Assembly: GCF_003852405.1 (NCBI RefSeq)
Contig: NZ_QAJM01000016.1
Coordinates: forward strand, 62,001-126,000
Length of the DNA: 64,000 bases
DNA from: Pseudomonas sp. KBW05
GTDB lineage: Bacteria; Pseudomonadota; Gammaproteobacteria; Pseudomonadales; Pseudomonadaceae
Reading direction: 5' to 3'
In this document: in pieces, positions 18,572 to 27,841 of the stretch
Layout: each line of letters opens with the position of its first letter
Position numbering within the stretch: position 1 is the stretch's first letter
Notes under the pieces: model-generated
Seen by the model: the letters and a program-made list of their open reading frames with translations, nothing else
What the model was told of the DNA's origin: nothing
The model's database searches: none
Translations under genes and position numbers: made by a program

Positions 18572-19936
18572 TTAGCCCTGCAATGCCGCCAAAGTCAGGT
18601 CCAGGCACTGGCGAGCCTTGGTGACCAGCTCGTCGATTTCCGCTTCGCTGATCACCAGCGGTGGCGAAATGATCATGGTGTCGCCCACGGCGCGCATGAT
18701 CAGGCCATTTTCGAAGCAGAACGTGCGGCAGATCATGCCAGCGCCGCGGCCTTCGTAGCGCTTGCGCGTGGCCTTGTCCTGCACCAGCTCGATTGCGCCC
18801 AACATGCCCACACCGCGCACTTCACCCACCAGCGGGTGATCCGCCAGTTCCCTCAGACGTTTCTGCAAATACGGTGCCGTTTCGTCGTGCACGCGCTTAA
18901 CGATTTTTTCATCACGCATGATGCGGATGTTTTCCAGGGCCACCGCTGCGGCCACCGGGTGACCGGAATAAGTGAAGCCGTGGTTGAAATCGCCGCCTTC
19001 ATTGAGCACGGCCACCACTTCATCGCGCACGATCAGGCCGCCCATAGGGATGTAGCCGGAGGTCAGGCCCTTGGCGATGGTCATCATGTCGGGCTTGAGG
19101 TCGTAGAAATCGCTACCGAACCACTCACCGGTACGGCCGAAACCGCAGATCACTTCGTCCGCCACAAACAGGATGTCGTACTTGGCGAGGATTTCCTTGA
19201 TGCGCGGCCAGTAGCTGGCGGGCGGCACGATCACGCCACCGGCGCCCTGGATCGGCTCGGCAATAAAGGCACCGACGTTGTCCACGCCCAGTTCGAGGAT
19301 CTTCTCTTCCAACTGGTTGGCGGCCCACACGCCGAATTCTTCCGGGCTCATGTCGCCGCCTTCGCCAAACCAGTACGGCTGGGCGATGTGGCTGATGCCT
19401 GGGATCGGCAGGTCGCCCTGCTCATGCATATAGGTCATGCCGCCCAGGCTGGCGCCGGCCACGGTGCTGCCGTGGTAGCCATTCTTGCGGCTGATGATGG
19501 TTTTCTTGTTCGGCTGGCCTTTGATCGCCCAGTAGTGGCGGACCATGCGCAACATGGTGTCGTTGCCTTCGGAGCCGGAACCGGTGAAGAACACGTGGTT
19601 CATGCCGGCAGGCGCGATGTCGGAAATGGCCTTGGCCAGTTCCAGCACCGGCGGGTGAGCGGTCTGGAAGAACAGGTTGTAGTACGGCAGTTCTTTCATT
19701 TGCCTGGCGGCGGCGTCAGCCAGTTCATCGCGACCGTAGCCGATCGCCACGCACCACAGGCCGGCCATGCCGTCGAGGATCTTGTTGCCTTCGCTGTCCC
19801 ACAGGTAAACGCCGTGGGCTTTGGTAATGATGCGCGGGCCTTTCTCTTTCAATTGCTTGAAGTCGCTGAACGGCGCCAGGTGGTGCTCACTGCTCAAGGC
19901 TTGCCATTCACGGGTTTGCGGGTTGTTGCTGGACAT
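18572..19936 (-). CDS. spuC: Putrescine-pyruvate aminotransferase (class III)
   Basis: A 454-residue class-III PLP aminotransferase. The cofactor lysine is Lys289 in TIAKGLTSGYIPMGG, and the phosphate site includes FTGSGSEGNDTM. SpuC transfers the amino group of putrescine, cadaverine or similar amines to pyruvate. Its place between the glutamyl-polyamine synthetase genes and the transporter matches P. aeruginosa spuABCDEFGH. Confidence 0.93.
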   Translation of the reverse strand: MSSNNPQTREWQALSSEHHLAPFSDFKQLKEKGPRIITKAHGVYLWDSEGNKILDGMAGLWCVAIGYGRDELADAAARQMKELPYYNLFFQTAHPPVLELAKAISDIAPAGMNHVFFTGSGSEGNDTMLRMVRHYWAIKGQPNKKTIISRKNGYHGSTVAGASLGGMTYMHEQGDLPIPGISHIAQPYWFGEGGDMSPEEFGVWAANQLEEKILELGVDNVGAFIAEPIQGAGGVIVPPASYWPRIKEILAKYDILFVADEVICGFGRTGEWFGSDFYDLKPDMMTIAKGLTSGYIPMGGLIVRDEVVAVLNEGGDFNHGFTYSGHPVAAAVALENIRIMRDEKIVKRVHDETAPYLQKRLRELADHPLVGEVRGVGMLGAIELVQDKATRKRYEGRGAGMICRTFCFENGLIMRAVGDTMIISPPLVISEAEIDELVTKARQCLDLTLAALQG

Positions 19937-19994
19937 ACCAATCTCCTAGACTTTTCAGTGAAGGGCGCGCCGTTTAAAGGGCGCGCCCGGCGCA

Positions 19995-21353
19995 TCAGAC
20001 GGCGAAGAGCAGGAATTCCCGCTCCCACGAACTGATCACGCGCTTGAAGTTTTCATGCTCGGCCCGCTTGACCGCGACGTAGCCTGTGATGAATTTCTGA
20101 CCCAGGTATTTCTCGATGGTCTTGCTGTTTTCCATGCGTTCCAGGGCGTCTTCGATGGTCAACGGCAGGCGCAGGTTGCGTCGCTCGTAACCACGACCGA
20201 CGACCGGCGCGCTCGGGTTATGGCCTTCGACCATGCCGATGTAGCCGCACAACAAGCTGGCGGCAATCGCCAGGTACGGGTTGGCATCGGCGCCCGGCAG
20301 GCGGTTTTCCACACGACGGTTCTGCGGGCCGGCATCCGGTACGCGCAGGCCGACGGTGCGGTTTTCTTCGCCCCATTCCACGTTGACCGGCGCCGAGGTA
20401 TCGGGCAGGAAGCGGCGGAACGAGTTCACGTTGGGGGCAAACAGCGGCAGCAATTCCGGGATGAATTTCTGCAAGCCACCAATGTGGTTGAGGAACAGTT
20501 GACTCATGGTCCCGTCTTCATTGGAGAAGACGTTCTTGCCGGTGGCGATGTCGATGATGCTCTGGTGCAGGTGCATTGCGCTGCCGGGCTCGCCGGTCAT
20601 CGGCTTGGCCATGAAGGTGGCCGCCACGTTGTGCTTGAGCGCGGCTTCACGCATGGTGCGCTTGAACACCAGGATCTGGTCGGCCAGGGACAGTGCATCG
20701 CCGTGACGGAAGTTGATTTCCATCTGCGCGGTGCCGTCCTCGTGGATCAGGGTGTCGAGGTCCAGCTCCTGCAATTCGCACCAGTCGTAGACATCTTCGA
20801 ACAACGGGTCGAACTCGTTCGCGGCTTCTATAGAGAAGGACTGGCGACCGGTCTCCGGGCGCCCGGAACGGCCGATCGGCGGTTGCAGCGGGAAATCCGG
20901 GTCTTCGCAGCGCTTGGTCAGGTAGAACTCCATCTCCGGCGCCACGATGGGCTGCCAGCCTCTGTCGGCGTAGAGCTGCAGGACTTTCTTGAGCACGTTG
21001 CGCGGCGACAGCTCGATGGGGTTGCCTTGCTTGTCGTAGGTGTCGTGGATCACCTGGGCGGTCGGCTCGATGGCCCACGGCACCAGGTATACCGCGTTCT
21101 GGTCGGGGCGGCAGATCATGTCGATGTCGGCCGGGTCGAGCAATTCGTAATAGATGTCGTCTTCGACATAGTCGCCGGTCACGGTCTGCAACAGAACGCT
21201 CTCGGGCAGGCGCATGCCTTTTTCGGCGATGAACTTGTTGGTCGGCGAGATCTTGCCCCGGGTGATGCCCGTGAGGTCGCCAATCATGCATTCGACTTCT
21301 GTGATCTTGTGGTCTTTCAACCAATCGGTGAGCTGGTCGAGGTTGTTACTCAT
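19995..21353 (-). CDS. spuB: Gamma-glutamylpolyamine synthetase (glutamine synthetase family)
   Basis: A 452-residue GS-fold enzyme. The ATG at 21353 (MSNNLDQLTDWLKDH) is chosen over a longer reading. Motifs: EVECMIGDLTGITRGK, PEMEFYLTK metal site, the GSAMHLHQSI histidine pair and VENRLPGADANPYLA. It lacks the adenylylation-type C-terminus of GlnA. It ligates glutamate to polyamine amines for catabolism. There is a 39-bp gap to spuA, in one operon. Confidence 0.92.
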   Translation of the reverse strand: MSNNLDQLTDWLKDHKITEVECMIGDLTGITRGKISPTNKFIAEKGMRLPESVLLQTVTGDYVEDDIYYELLDPADIDMICRPDQNAVYLVPWAIEPTAQVIHDTYDKQGNPIELSPRNVLKKVLQLYADRGWQPIVAPEMEFYLTKRCEDPDFPLQPPIGRSGRPETGRQSFSIEAANEFDPLFEDVYDWCELQELDLDTLIHEDGTAQMEINFRHGDALSLADQILVFKRTMREAALKHNVAATFMAKPMTGEPGSAMHLHQSIIDIATGKNVFSNEDGTMSQLFLNHIGGLQKFIPELLPLFAPNVNSFRRFLPDTSAPVNVEWGEENRTVGLRVPDAGPQNRRVENRLPGADANPYLAIAASLLCGYIGMVEGHNPSAPVVGRGYERRNLRLPLTIEDALERMENSKTIEKYLGQKFITGYVAVKRAEHENFKRVISSWEREFLLFAV

Positions 21354-21392
21354 AAATGCCTCTGGGCTGGGTTTCCTGACATCCATTAAAGG

Positions 21393-22172
21393 TCAGGCGT
21401 TGGTTGACGCAGCATCCGCGTCGCGTTGCATCGCCCGCTTTCGACAGGCGGTGCCAAATGCCTGGAAGATCGCGAGATAGTGCGGGTTAGAGCTTACCTG
21501 CCATTCGGGGTGCCATTGCACTCCTAAAGCAAAAGCCTTGCCCGCTGTAACAGAAAAAGCCTCGATCAAGCCATCCGGCGCGGTGGCTTCGACTTGCAAA
21601 CCGGGCGCCAGGCGGTCAACGCCCTGGCTGTGGATCGAGTTGACCTGAATCGTCGACGGCAAGCCCAGGCTGGCCAATACGCCGTTCGGCGCGATCGCCA
21701 CGGCATGTGCCGGGCCGTACTGGACTGCCAGCGGCTGGGTGTCGTCTTCGCGGTGGTCCATCATGCCCGGCACTTCATGAACCTTCTGGTGCAGGCTGCC
21801 GCCAAAGGCCACGTTCATCTCCTGGAAGCCCCGGCAGATGCCCAGCACCGGCACGCCCGCCGCAATCGCGGCACGCAGCAGCGGCAGCGTGGTTTGGTCC
21901 CGTGCAGAATCATGAGCAGTCCCGGGCGCGCTGGCCGGACCGTCGTAGTGAAAGGGTTCGATATTGGAGGGGGAGCCGGTAAATAGAATGCCGTCCAGAC
22001 CGTCAAGAATATTGGCCGGTTCGAGCACATCCCCAAGGGACGGAATAATCAATGGCAAGCCCTTGGCAGCGGTGGCCACTGCACGGACGTATTTGTCGCC
22101 ACTGATGTGATAAGCATGCAGACCGACCTGTTTGGAGCAGGCGGTGACGCCGATTAACGGCAGGCGAGACAT
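21393..22172 (-). CDS. spuA: Gamma-glutamyl-gamma-aminobutyrate hydrolase
   Basis: A 259-residue class-I glutamine amidotransferase-like hydrolase (PuuD/SpuA). The nucleophile cysteine is in LGICRGFQEMN and the His-Glu pair in VQWHPEWQ. It releases GABA and glutamate from the gamma-glutamylated intermediate. First gene of the minus-strand spu operon, divergent from spuI. The upstream leader holds a near-match (7 of 8) to the AANAANAA motif. Confidence 0.93.
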   Translation of the reverse strand: MSRLPLIGVTACSKQVGLHAYHISGDKYVRAVATAAKGLPLIIPSLGDVLEPANILDGLDGILFTGSPSNIEPFHYDGPASAPGTAHDSARDQTTLPLLRAAIAAGVPVLGICRGFQEMNVAFGGSLHQKVHEVPGMMDHREDDTQPLAVQYGPAHAVAIAPNGVLASLGLPSTIQVNSIHSQGVDRLAPGLQVEATAPDGLIEAFSVTAGKAFALGVQWHPEWQVSSNPHYLAIFQAFGTACRKRAMQRDADAASTNA

Positions 22173-22450
22173 GAAGCACCCCGGTATTATTGCTGTTATG
22201 GGTTTGAATCGAGCTTAGCCTTGTTCATTTTTTTACACAACACCCCCGTAAAAAATACAACACGGCCCGCTCAAGCCCGCGAGTCCTACTCGCTTCAAAC
22301 CGATAAAACCGCCCCAAAACGCCGCAAAAATGCCCTCGTGGCGCTTTTTTAGGGCAAAAAAGGCCTCGCTTGACTTCGGCATGCCGTTCGGGTTGACTGA
22401 AACCAGAAAAGATCAATGATTGATATTTTTAACAACAAAGGTGTTGCATC
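22173..22450. promoter_or_regulatory. Divergent spuA/spuI control region
   Basis: This 278-bp A/T-richer gap must carry both promoters. Facing spuI there are two TTGACT hexamers (22370-22375 and 22393-22398) followed by the A/T-rich stretch AATGATTGATATTTTT. The Hfq/Crc-like AACAACAA (22431-22438) lies 12 bases before the spuI ATG. No clear -24/-12 sigma-54 site was found. Confidence 0.5.
22431..22438 (+). promoter_or_regulatory. Candidate Hfq/Crc motif overlapping the spuI ribosome-binding site
   Basis: AACAACAA is a perfect match to the AANAANAA catabolite-activity motif and runs directly into the AAGG used as ribosome-binding site for the ATG at 22451. Position and sequence fit translational repression of an amine-catabolism gene by Hfq/Crc; this is not tested. 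Confidence 0.5.
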
Positions 22451-23827
22451 ATGTCGGTACCCCCGCGTGCCGTTCAGCTTAACGAAGCGAACGCGTTCCT
22501 TAAGGATCATCCTGAGGTTCTGTACGTAGACCTTCTAATTGCGGATATGAATGGTGTGGTGCGCGGCAAGCGCATCGAACGCACCAGCCTCCACAAGGTT
22601 TACGAGAAGGGCATTAACCTGCCTGCCTCTTTATTTGCCCTGGATATCAACGGCTCGACGGTGGAAAGCACCGGCCTGGGTCTGGACATCGGTGATGCTG
22701 ACCGAATCTGTTATCCGATCCCTGACACCCTGTGCAATGAACCCTGGCAAAAGCGCCCAACCGCGCAACTGCTGATGACCATGCACGAACTTGAAGGTGA
22801 ACCTTTCTTCGCCGATCCGCGCGAAGTGCTCCGCCAAGTTGTAAGCAAATTTGACGACCTCGGTCTGACCATCTGCGCCGCCTTCGAGCTTGAGTTCTAC
22901 CTGATCGACCAGGAGAACGTGAACGGCCGCCCACAACCGCCCCGCTCGCCGATCTCCGGCAAACGCCCGCACTCGACACAGGTCTACCTGATCGACGACC
23001 TCGACGAATACGTCGATTGCCTCCAGGACATCCTGGAAGGTGCCAAAGAGCAAGGCATCCCGGCCGACGCCATCGTCAAGGAAAGTGCCCCGGCGCAGTT
23101 CGAAGTGAACCTGCACCACGTCGCCGATCCGATCAAGGCCTGCGACTACGCGGTACTGCTCAAGCGCCTGATCAAGAACATCGCCTACGACCATGAGATG
23201 GACACCACCTTCATGGCCAAGCCTTACCCAGGCCAGGCAGGCAACGGTTTGCACGTGCACATCTCCATTCTGGACAAGGACGGCAAGAACATTTTTGCCA
23301 GCGAGGATCCCGAGCAGAACGCCGCATTGCGTCACGCAATCGGCGGTGTGCTGGAGACCCTACCCGCCCAAATGGCGTTCCTGTGCCCCAACGTCAACTC
23401 CTACCGTCGTTTCGGCGCACAGTTCTACGTGCCGAACTCGCCGTGCTGGGGCCTGGACAACCGCACCGTGGCGATTCGCGTACCGACCGGCTCGTCCGAC
23501 GCCGTACGTATCGAACACCGTGTCGCCGGCGCCGACGCCAACCCTTACCTGCTGATGGCTTCGGTGTTGGCAGGCGTGCACCACGGCCTGACCAACCAGA
23601 TCGAGCCAGGCGCACCGGTGGAAGGCAACAGCTACGAGCAGAACGAACAAAGCCTGCCAAACAACCTGCGCGATGCATTGCGCGAGCTGGATGACAGCGA
23701 GGTGATGGCCAAGTACATCGATCCTAAATACATCGATATCTTCGTCGCCTGTAAGGAAAGTGAGCTGGAAGAGTTTGAACACTCCATCTCCGACCTTGAG
23801 TACAACTGGTACCTGCATACCGTCTAA
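22451..23827 (+). CDS. spuI: Gamma-glutamylpolyamine synthetase (glutamine synthetase family)
   Basis: A 458-residue GS-fold ligase. Motifs: DLLIADMNGVVRGKR, FELEFYL metal site, GNGLHVHISI histidine pair, RIEHRVAGADANPYLL. It is a paralog of SpuB with a different N-terminus and would act on other polyamines in the gamma-glutamylation route. Divergent from spuA exactly as in P. aeruginosa. It ends at a strong hairpin terminator. Confidence 0.92.
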   Translation: MSVPPRAVQLNEANAFLKDHPEVLYVDLLIADMNGVVRGKRIERTSLHKVYEKGINLPASLFALDINGSTVESTGLGLDIGDADRICYPIPDTLCNEPWQKRPTAQLLMTMHELEGEPFFADPREVLRQVVSKFDDLGLTICAAFELEFYLIDQENVNGRPQPPRSPISGKRPHSTQVYLIDDLDEYVDCLQDILEGAKEQGIPADAIVKESAPAQFEVNLHHVADPIKACDYAVLLKRLIKNIAYDHEMDTTFMAKPYPGQAGNGLHVHISILDKDGKNIFASEDPEQNAALRHAIGGVLETLPAQMAFLCPNVNSYRRFGAQFYVPNSPCWGLDNRTVAIRVPTGSSDAVRIEHRVAGADANPYLLMASVLAGVHHGLTNQIEPGAPVEGNSYEQNEQSLPNNLRDALRELDDSEVMAKYIDPKYIDIFVACKESELEEFEHSISDLEYNWYLHTV

Positions 23828-23844
23828 ACGGCGGCTGCATTAAA

Positions 23845-23879
23845 GAACGCCGCAGGCTTTTGGTCTGGGGCGTTTTTTT
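23845..23879 (+). terminator. Rho-independent terminator of spuI
   Basis: AACGCC pairs with GGCGTT at the ends of an imperfect stem (loop region GCTTTTGGT), followed by seven T. It starts 18 bp after the spuI stop. Confidence 0.85.
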
Positions 23880-23903
23880 ATGGGTTTCTTCCAAGGGACC
23901 GAG

Positions 23904-24000
23904 GTGGCCTCTTCGCGAGCAAGCCCGCTCCCACATTTGACTGCATTCCAAAGTTGGAACTCGGTTAAATGTGGGAGCGGGCTTGCTCGCGAAGGCGGCC
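23904..24000. repeat. REP pair, outward-facing type (left of tetR)
   Basis: Here the TGTGGG ends face the centre and the GCGAAG ends face outward, the reverse of most elements in the window. The spacer (TTGACTGCATTCCAAAGTTGG...) is the reverse complement of the spacer in the copy at 24705-24801. Confidence 0.9.
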
Positions 24001-24057
24001 TTAAAGACAACACAGATTCCTGCTCATACAATGCCCGCTGCCTTGTAGGAGACATCC

Positions 24058-24687
24058 ATGACCACCCGCCCCGCCACCCCTCGCAAACCCCGCGCCCGCA
24101 GCCAGGCGCGGATCGACGCGATCCTCGACGCCGCCCGCACCTTGCTGGCCGCCGAAGGCGTGGCCAGTTTGTCGATCTACAGCGTGGCCGAGCGCGCGCA
24201 GATTCCGCCGTCGTCGGTGTATCACTTTTTCGCCAGCGTGCCGGCGCTGCTGGAAGCATTGACTGCGGATGTCCACGCCGCCTTTCGCGCGGCGATTCAG
24301 GCGCCCATCGACCATGCTTCACTCAAGCATTGGCGGGACCTGTCCTACATCGTTGAACAACGCATGCTGACGATCTACGACCACGACGCTGCCGCGCGCC
24401 AGTTGATCCTGGCGCAGCATGGGCTGACAGAAGTGACCCAGGCGGATCGTCAGCATGATCTGGAATTAGGCGACCTGATGCTGACCGTGTTCAACCGCCA
24501 CTTTGACGTGCCGACACTGCCAAGCGATGTGGATGTGTTTGCGCTGGCGCTGGAGCTGAGCGACCGCGTGTATGCGCGCTCGGTGCATCAGCATGGGCTG
24601 ATTACGCCGCGCATGGCGGAGGAAGGGATGCGGGTGTTTGATGCTTACGTGGGGCTGTATTTGCCGGCTTACCTGCCTAAGCGTTGA
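24058..24687 (+). CDS. TetR/AcrR family transcriptional regulator
   Basis: A 209-residue regulator. The basic N-terminus precedes a TetR helix-turn-helix at about residues 20-65 (ARIDAILDAARTLLAAEGV, then SVAERAQIPPSSVYHFFASV). The C-terminal ligand domain is helical and not diagnostic. No divergent partner is next to it, so the target is unclear. The gene is framed on both sides by inverted copies of the same REP element. SD GGAGAC lies about 6 bases before the ATG. Confidence 0.88.
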   Translation: MTTRPATPRKPRARSQARIDAILDAARTLLAAEGVASLSIYSVAERAQIPPSSVYHFFASVPALLEALTADVHAAFRAAIQAPIDHASLKHWRDLSYIVEQRMLTIYDHDAAARQLILAQHGLTEVTQADRQHDLELGDLMLTVFNRHFDVPTLPSDVDVFALALELSDRVYARSVHQHGLITPRMAEEGMRVFDAYVGLYLPAYLPKR

Positions 24688-24704
24688 GTTTTTTGGTGGC
24701 TGGG

Positions 24705-24801
24705 CTGGCCTCTTCGCGAGCAAGCCCGCTCCCACACTTGACCGAGTTCCAACTTTGGAATGCAGTCAAATGTGGGAGCGGGCTTGCTCGCGAAGACGGC
24801 C
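24705..24801. repeat. REP pair, outward-facing type (right of tetR)
   Basis: Same element as at 23904-24000 but in opposite orientation (spacer TTGACCGAGTTCCAACTTTGG...). It lies between the convergent tetR and ssuF genes. Confidence 0.9.
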
Positions 24802-24823
24802 TACAGAGCACCGCTAATCTCAG

Positions 24824-25039
24824 TCACAACTTGGCAATCGACACCTCAGTCGATTTCACAAACGCAATCACCTCACTGCCAATCACCAATTCCAGCTCTT
24901 TGACCGAGCGAGTGGTGATCACAGAAGTCACGATGCCAGACGCCGTCTGCACATCGATTTCCGACAGTACGTCGCCTTCGACGATTTCCTTGATGGTGCC
25001 TTTGAACTGGTTACGTACGTTGATCGCTTTAATAGTCAT
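24824..25039 (-). CDS. ssuF: TOBE-domain molybdopterin-binding-like protein
   Basis: A 71-residue protein made of one TOBE (Mop) domain, beginning MTIKAINVRNQFKGTIKEIV with the two-strand repeat ending SVITTRSVKELEL. The start at 25039 is 28 bp after the ssuB stop; the longer frame is an artefact. In P. putida ssuF is the last gene of ssuEADCBF and is needed for sulfonate use. The order here is the same. Confidence 0.9.
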   Translation of the reverse strand: MTIKAINVRNQFKGTIKEIVEGDVLSEIDVQTASGIVTSVITTRSVKELELVIGSEVIAFVKSTEVSIAKL

Positions 25040-25067
25040 GTCGTTCTCTCTTCGTGGGACGCGTGAG

Positions 25068-25874
25068 TTATTGAGCCCAACGCAATTGCGTCGGCAGCGG
25101 TGAAACAGGTTCGGGTTCCGGGGGCGTGCCGGGCAGCGACAGCACACGGTTGAGCACTTCGGCTTCCAGCGCCGCCAGGCGGTACGAGCCACGGGCCCGT
25201 GGGCGTGGCAGGTCAACCAGCAGGTCGAGGCCGATTTCGCCGTCTTCGATCAGGATCACCCGGTCGGCAATGGCCACGGCTTCGCTGACGTCGTGGGTCA
25301 CCAGCAACACGGTGAAACCGTGCTTGAGCCAGAGGTTTTCGATCAGTTGCTGCATCTCGATACGGGTCAAGGCATCCAGTGCGCCCAACGGTTCGTCGAG
25401 CAACAGCAGGCGCGGCTGGTGAATCAACGCGCGGGCCAGAGCCACGCGTTGCTTCTGGCCACCGGACAAGGCCGCCGGCCATTCATCGGCACGCTCGGCC
25501 AGGCCCACCGCTTCCAGGGCTTCCAAGGCCTTGGGCCGCCAGTTGCCCTTGAGGCCCAGGCCGACGTTGTCGATGATCTTTTTCCACGGCAGCAGGCGCG
25601 CTTCCTGGAACATCAACCGCGTGTCTTCCAGCGCTTCGCTCAACGGCGCGGAGCCGGCCAGCAACTCGCCGCCGCTGGCTTTGTCCAAACCGGCCAACAG
25701 GCGCAGCAAGGTACTTTTGCCGCACCCGCTACGGCCGACCACGGCCACGAACTGGCCAGCCGGAATATGCAGATCAATCTCTTTGAGCACTTCCCGCGCA
25801 CCAAAGGCTTTGCGCAGTTTGCGCACCGCCAACGGGATGCCCTTGAGCAGGCGCGGAGGTTGTTGAGCGGTCAT
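25068..25874 (-). CDS. ssuB: Aliphatic sulfonate ABC transporter ATP-binding protein
   Basis: A 268-residue ABC ATPase: Walker [11 protein letters not shown] (47-55 region), signature [13 protein letters not shown], Walker [13 protein letters not shown], and switch [10 protein letters not shown]. This is the SsuB/TauB group. Its start overlaps the ssuC stop by four bases. Confidence 0.93.
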   Translation of the reverse strand: MTAQQPPRLLKGIPLAVRKLRKAFGAREVLKEIDLHIPAGQFVAVVGRSGCGKSTLLRLLAGLDKASGGELLAGSAPLSEALEDTRLMFQEARLLPWKKIIDNVGLGLKGNWRPKALEALEAVGLAERADEWPAALSGGQKQRVALARALIHQPRLLLLDEPLGALDALTRIEMQQLIENLWLKHGFTVLLVTHDVSEAVAIADRVILIEDGEIGLDLLVDLPRPRARGSYRLAALEAEVLNRVLSLPGTPPEPEPVSPLPTQLRWAQ

Positions 25875-26659
25875 GCCGCACCTCCTTTATTCACTTGATA
25901 CGCCGGATGCCAGCGCAACCACACACGTTCCAGGCCGCGGGCAGCGAGGTCGGCGAGCTTGCCGAGGATGGCGTACATGACAATCGCCAGCACCACCACG
26001 TCGGTCTGCAGGAATTCCCGGGCGTTCATCGCCAGGTAACCGATACCGGAGCTGGCCGAAATGGTTTCCGCCACGATCAGCGTCAGCCACATAAAGCCCA
26101 GGGCAAAGCGCACGCCCACGAGGATCGACGGCAGCGCGCCCGGCAGGATCACCTGGCGGAACAGGCTGAAGCCGGACAAGCCGTAGCTGCGCGACATCTC
26201 CACCAACGCCGGGTCGACGTTGCGGATGCCGTGGTAGGTGTTCAGGTAGATCGGGAAGAGCGTGCCGAGGGCCACCAGGAAAATCTTCGCCGTCTCATCA
26301 ATGCCGAACCACAGAATCACCAACGGGATCAGTGCCAAATGCGGCACGTTGCGGATCATCTGCACCGAGCTGTCCAGCAGGCGCTCGCCCCACTTCGACA
26401 GGCCGGTGATAAAGCCCAGGGCCAGGCCGATGCTGCCGCCAATCACAAAACCCAGGCCCGCGCGCCAGCCACTGATGGCCAGGTGCGTCCAGATCTCGCC
26501 GCTGGCCACCAAGTGAACGCCAGCTGCGATCACCGCACTCGGCGCCGGCAAAATGCGCGTGGACAACCAACCGGCCGACACCGACAACTGCCAGATCGCC
26601 AGCAACAGAATCGGCAGCACCCAAGGCGCCACGCGATGGCTCAATTTTTCATAGTTCAT
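25871..26659 (-). CDS. ssuC: Aliphatic sulfonate ABC transporter permease
   Basis: A 262-residue inner-membrane permease with about six helices ([15 protein letters not shown] at the start) and the coupling loop [20 protein letters not shown] of SsuC/TauC. It starts eight bases after the ssuD stop region. Confidence 0.93.
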   Translation of the reverse strand: MNYEKLSHRVAPWVLPILLLAIWQLSVSAGWLSTRILPAPSAVIAAGVHLVASGEIWTHLAISGWRAGLGFVIGGSIGLALGFITGLSKWGERLLDSSVQMIRNVPHLALIPLVILWFGIDETAKIFLVALGTLFPIYLNTYHGIRNVDPALVEMSRSYGLSGFSLFRQVILPGALPSILVGVRFALGFMWLTLIVAETISASSGIGYLAMNAREFLQTDVVVLAIVMYAILGKLADLAARGLERVWLRWHPAYQVNKGGAA

Positions 26660-26667
26660 GGGCTGCC

Positions 26668-27816
26668 TCAGCTCGCCGACGCAGCTTTGGGAAGGATGTC
26701 GTTGGCGACCATCTCGCCGAACGGGCTCACATACCCGGCGCCTTTGGGCAGCTCGGGACGCTCGATATCCAAGTGGGGGAACAGCAATTCGGCGACGCGG
26801 TACGACTCTTCCAGGTGCGGATAACCGGAGAAGATAAAGGTGTCGATGCCCAGCGCCGCGTATTCATTCACCCGCGCCGCCACGGTTGGGCCATCGCCCA
26901 CCAGCGCGGTGCCGGCACCGCCACGCACCAGGCCGACGCCGGCCCACAGGTTGGGGCTGACTTCGAGGTTGTCGCGGCTGCCGCCGTGCAAGGCGGCCAT
27001 GCGCTGCTGGCCCACGGAGTCGAAGCGCGACAGCGAGGCCTGGGCGCGGGCGATGGTGTCGTCGTCCACGTGGGAGATCAGTTTGTCGGCGGCTTGCCAC
27101 GCCTCTTCGTTGGTTTCGCGCACGATCACATGCAGGCGGATACCGAAGCGCAGGGTGCGTCCGAGGTTCTCGGCCTTGGCCCGCACCTGGGCGATTTTTT
27201 CTGCGACGGCTGCTGGCGGCTCGCCCCAGGTCAGTACCATTTCCACCTGTTCAGCCGCCAGATCCTGGGCCGCTTCGGAAGAACCGCCAAAGTACAGTGG
27301 CGGACGTGGTTGCTGGATCGGCGGATAGAGCAACTTGGCGCCTTTGACGCTGATGTGCTCACCGTCGTAATCCACGGTTTCGCCTTCCAGCACGCGGCGC
27401 CAGATGCGGGTGAATTCCACGGAGGCCTGATAACGCTCTTCGTGGCTGAGGAACAAGCCATCGCCCGCCAGTTCTTCCGGGTCACCGCCGGTGACCAGGT
27501 TGAACAACGCACGGCCACCGGACAGGCGGTCGAGGGTTGCGGCCTGACGCGCGGCCACCGTCGGGGAAATGATCCCGGGACGCAGGGCAACCAGGAATTT
27601 CAAGCGCTGGGTCACCGGGATCAGCGACGCAGCCACCAGCCACGAGTCTTCGCAGGAGCGCCCGGTGGGGATCAGCACCCCACCGAAGCCCAGGCGATCA
27701 GCGGCCTGGGCCACTTGCTGCAAATAACCGTGATCAACGGCGCGAGCGCCTTCGGCGGTGCCAAGGTAATGGCCGTCGCCGTGGGTAGGCAGGAACCAGA
27801 AAATATTGAGGCTCAT
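26668..27816 (-). CDS. ssuD: FMNH2-dependent alkanesulfonate monooxygenase
   Basis: A 382-residue bacterial-luciferase-like TIM barrel, the family's usual length. Typical stretches: [54 protein letters not shown] and [15 protein letters not shown]. It cleaves the C-S bond of alkanesulfonates with reduced FMN supplied by SsuE, giving sulfite and an aldehyde. The ATG at 27816 is the family start; an upstream ATG at 27858 is not used by homologs as I recall them. Confidence 0.95.
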   Translation of the reverse strand: MSLNIFWFLPTHGDGHYLGTAEGARAVDHGYLQQVAQAADRLGFGGVLIPTGRSCEDSWLVAASLIPVTQRLKFLVALRPGIISPTVAARQAATLDRLSGGRALFNLVTGGDPEELAGDGLFLSHEERYQASVEFTRIWRRVLEGETVDYDGEHISVKGAKLLYPPIQQPRPPLYFGGSSEAAQDLAAEQVEMVLTWGEPPAAVAEKIAQVRAKAENLGRTLRFGIRLHVIVRETNEEAWQAADKLISHVDDDTIARAQASLSRFDSVGQQRMAALHGGSRDNLEVSPNLWAGVGLVRGGAGTALVGDGPTVAARVNEYAALGIDTFIFSGYPHLEESYRVAELLFPHLDIERPELPKGAGYVSPFGEMVANDILPKAASAS

Positions 27817-27841
27817 GGAGTTGTCTCCTGAAGTAGTCGGA

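Noticed and set aside
22173-22450. Sigma-54 promoter for the spu genes
   Set aside because: TGGCGC occurs at 22339-22344, but the expected TTGC-type -12 element at the right distance is absent on either strand.
23904-24801. An insertion sequence carrying tetR
   Set aside because: The flanking inverted repeats are REP elements and no transposase is encoded between them; recorded as a finding rather than as an IS.
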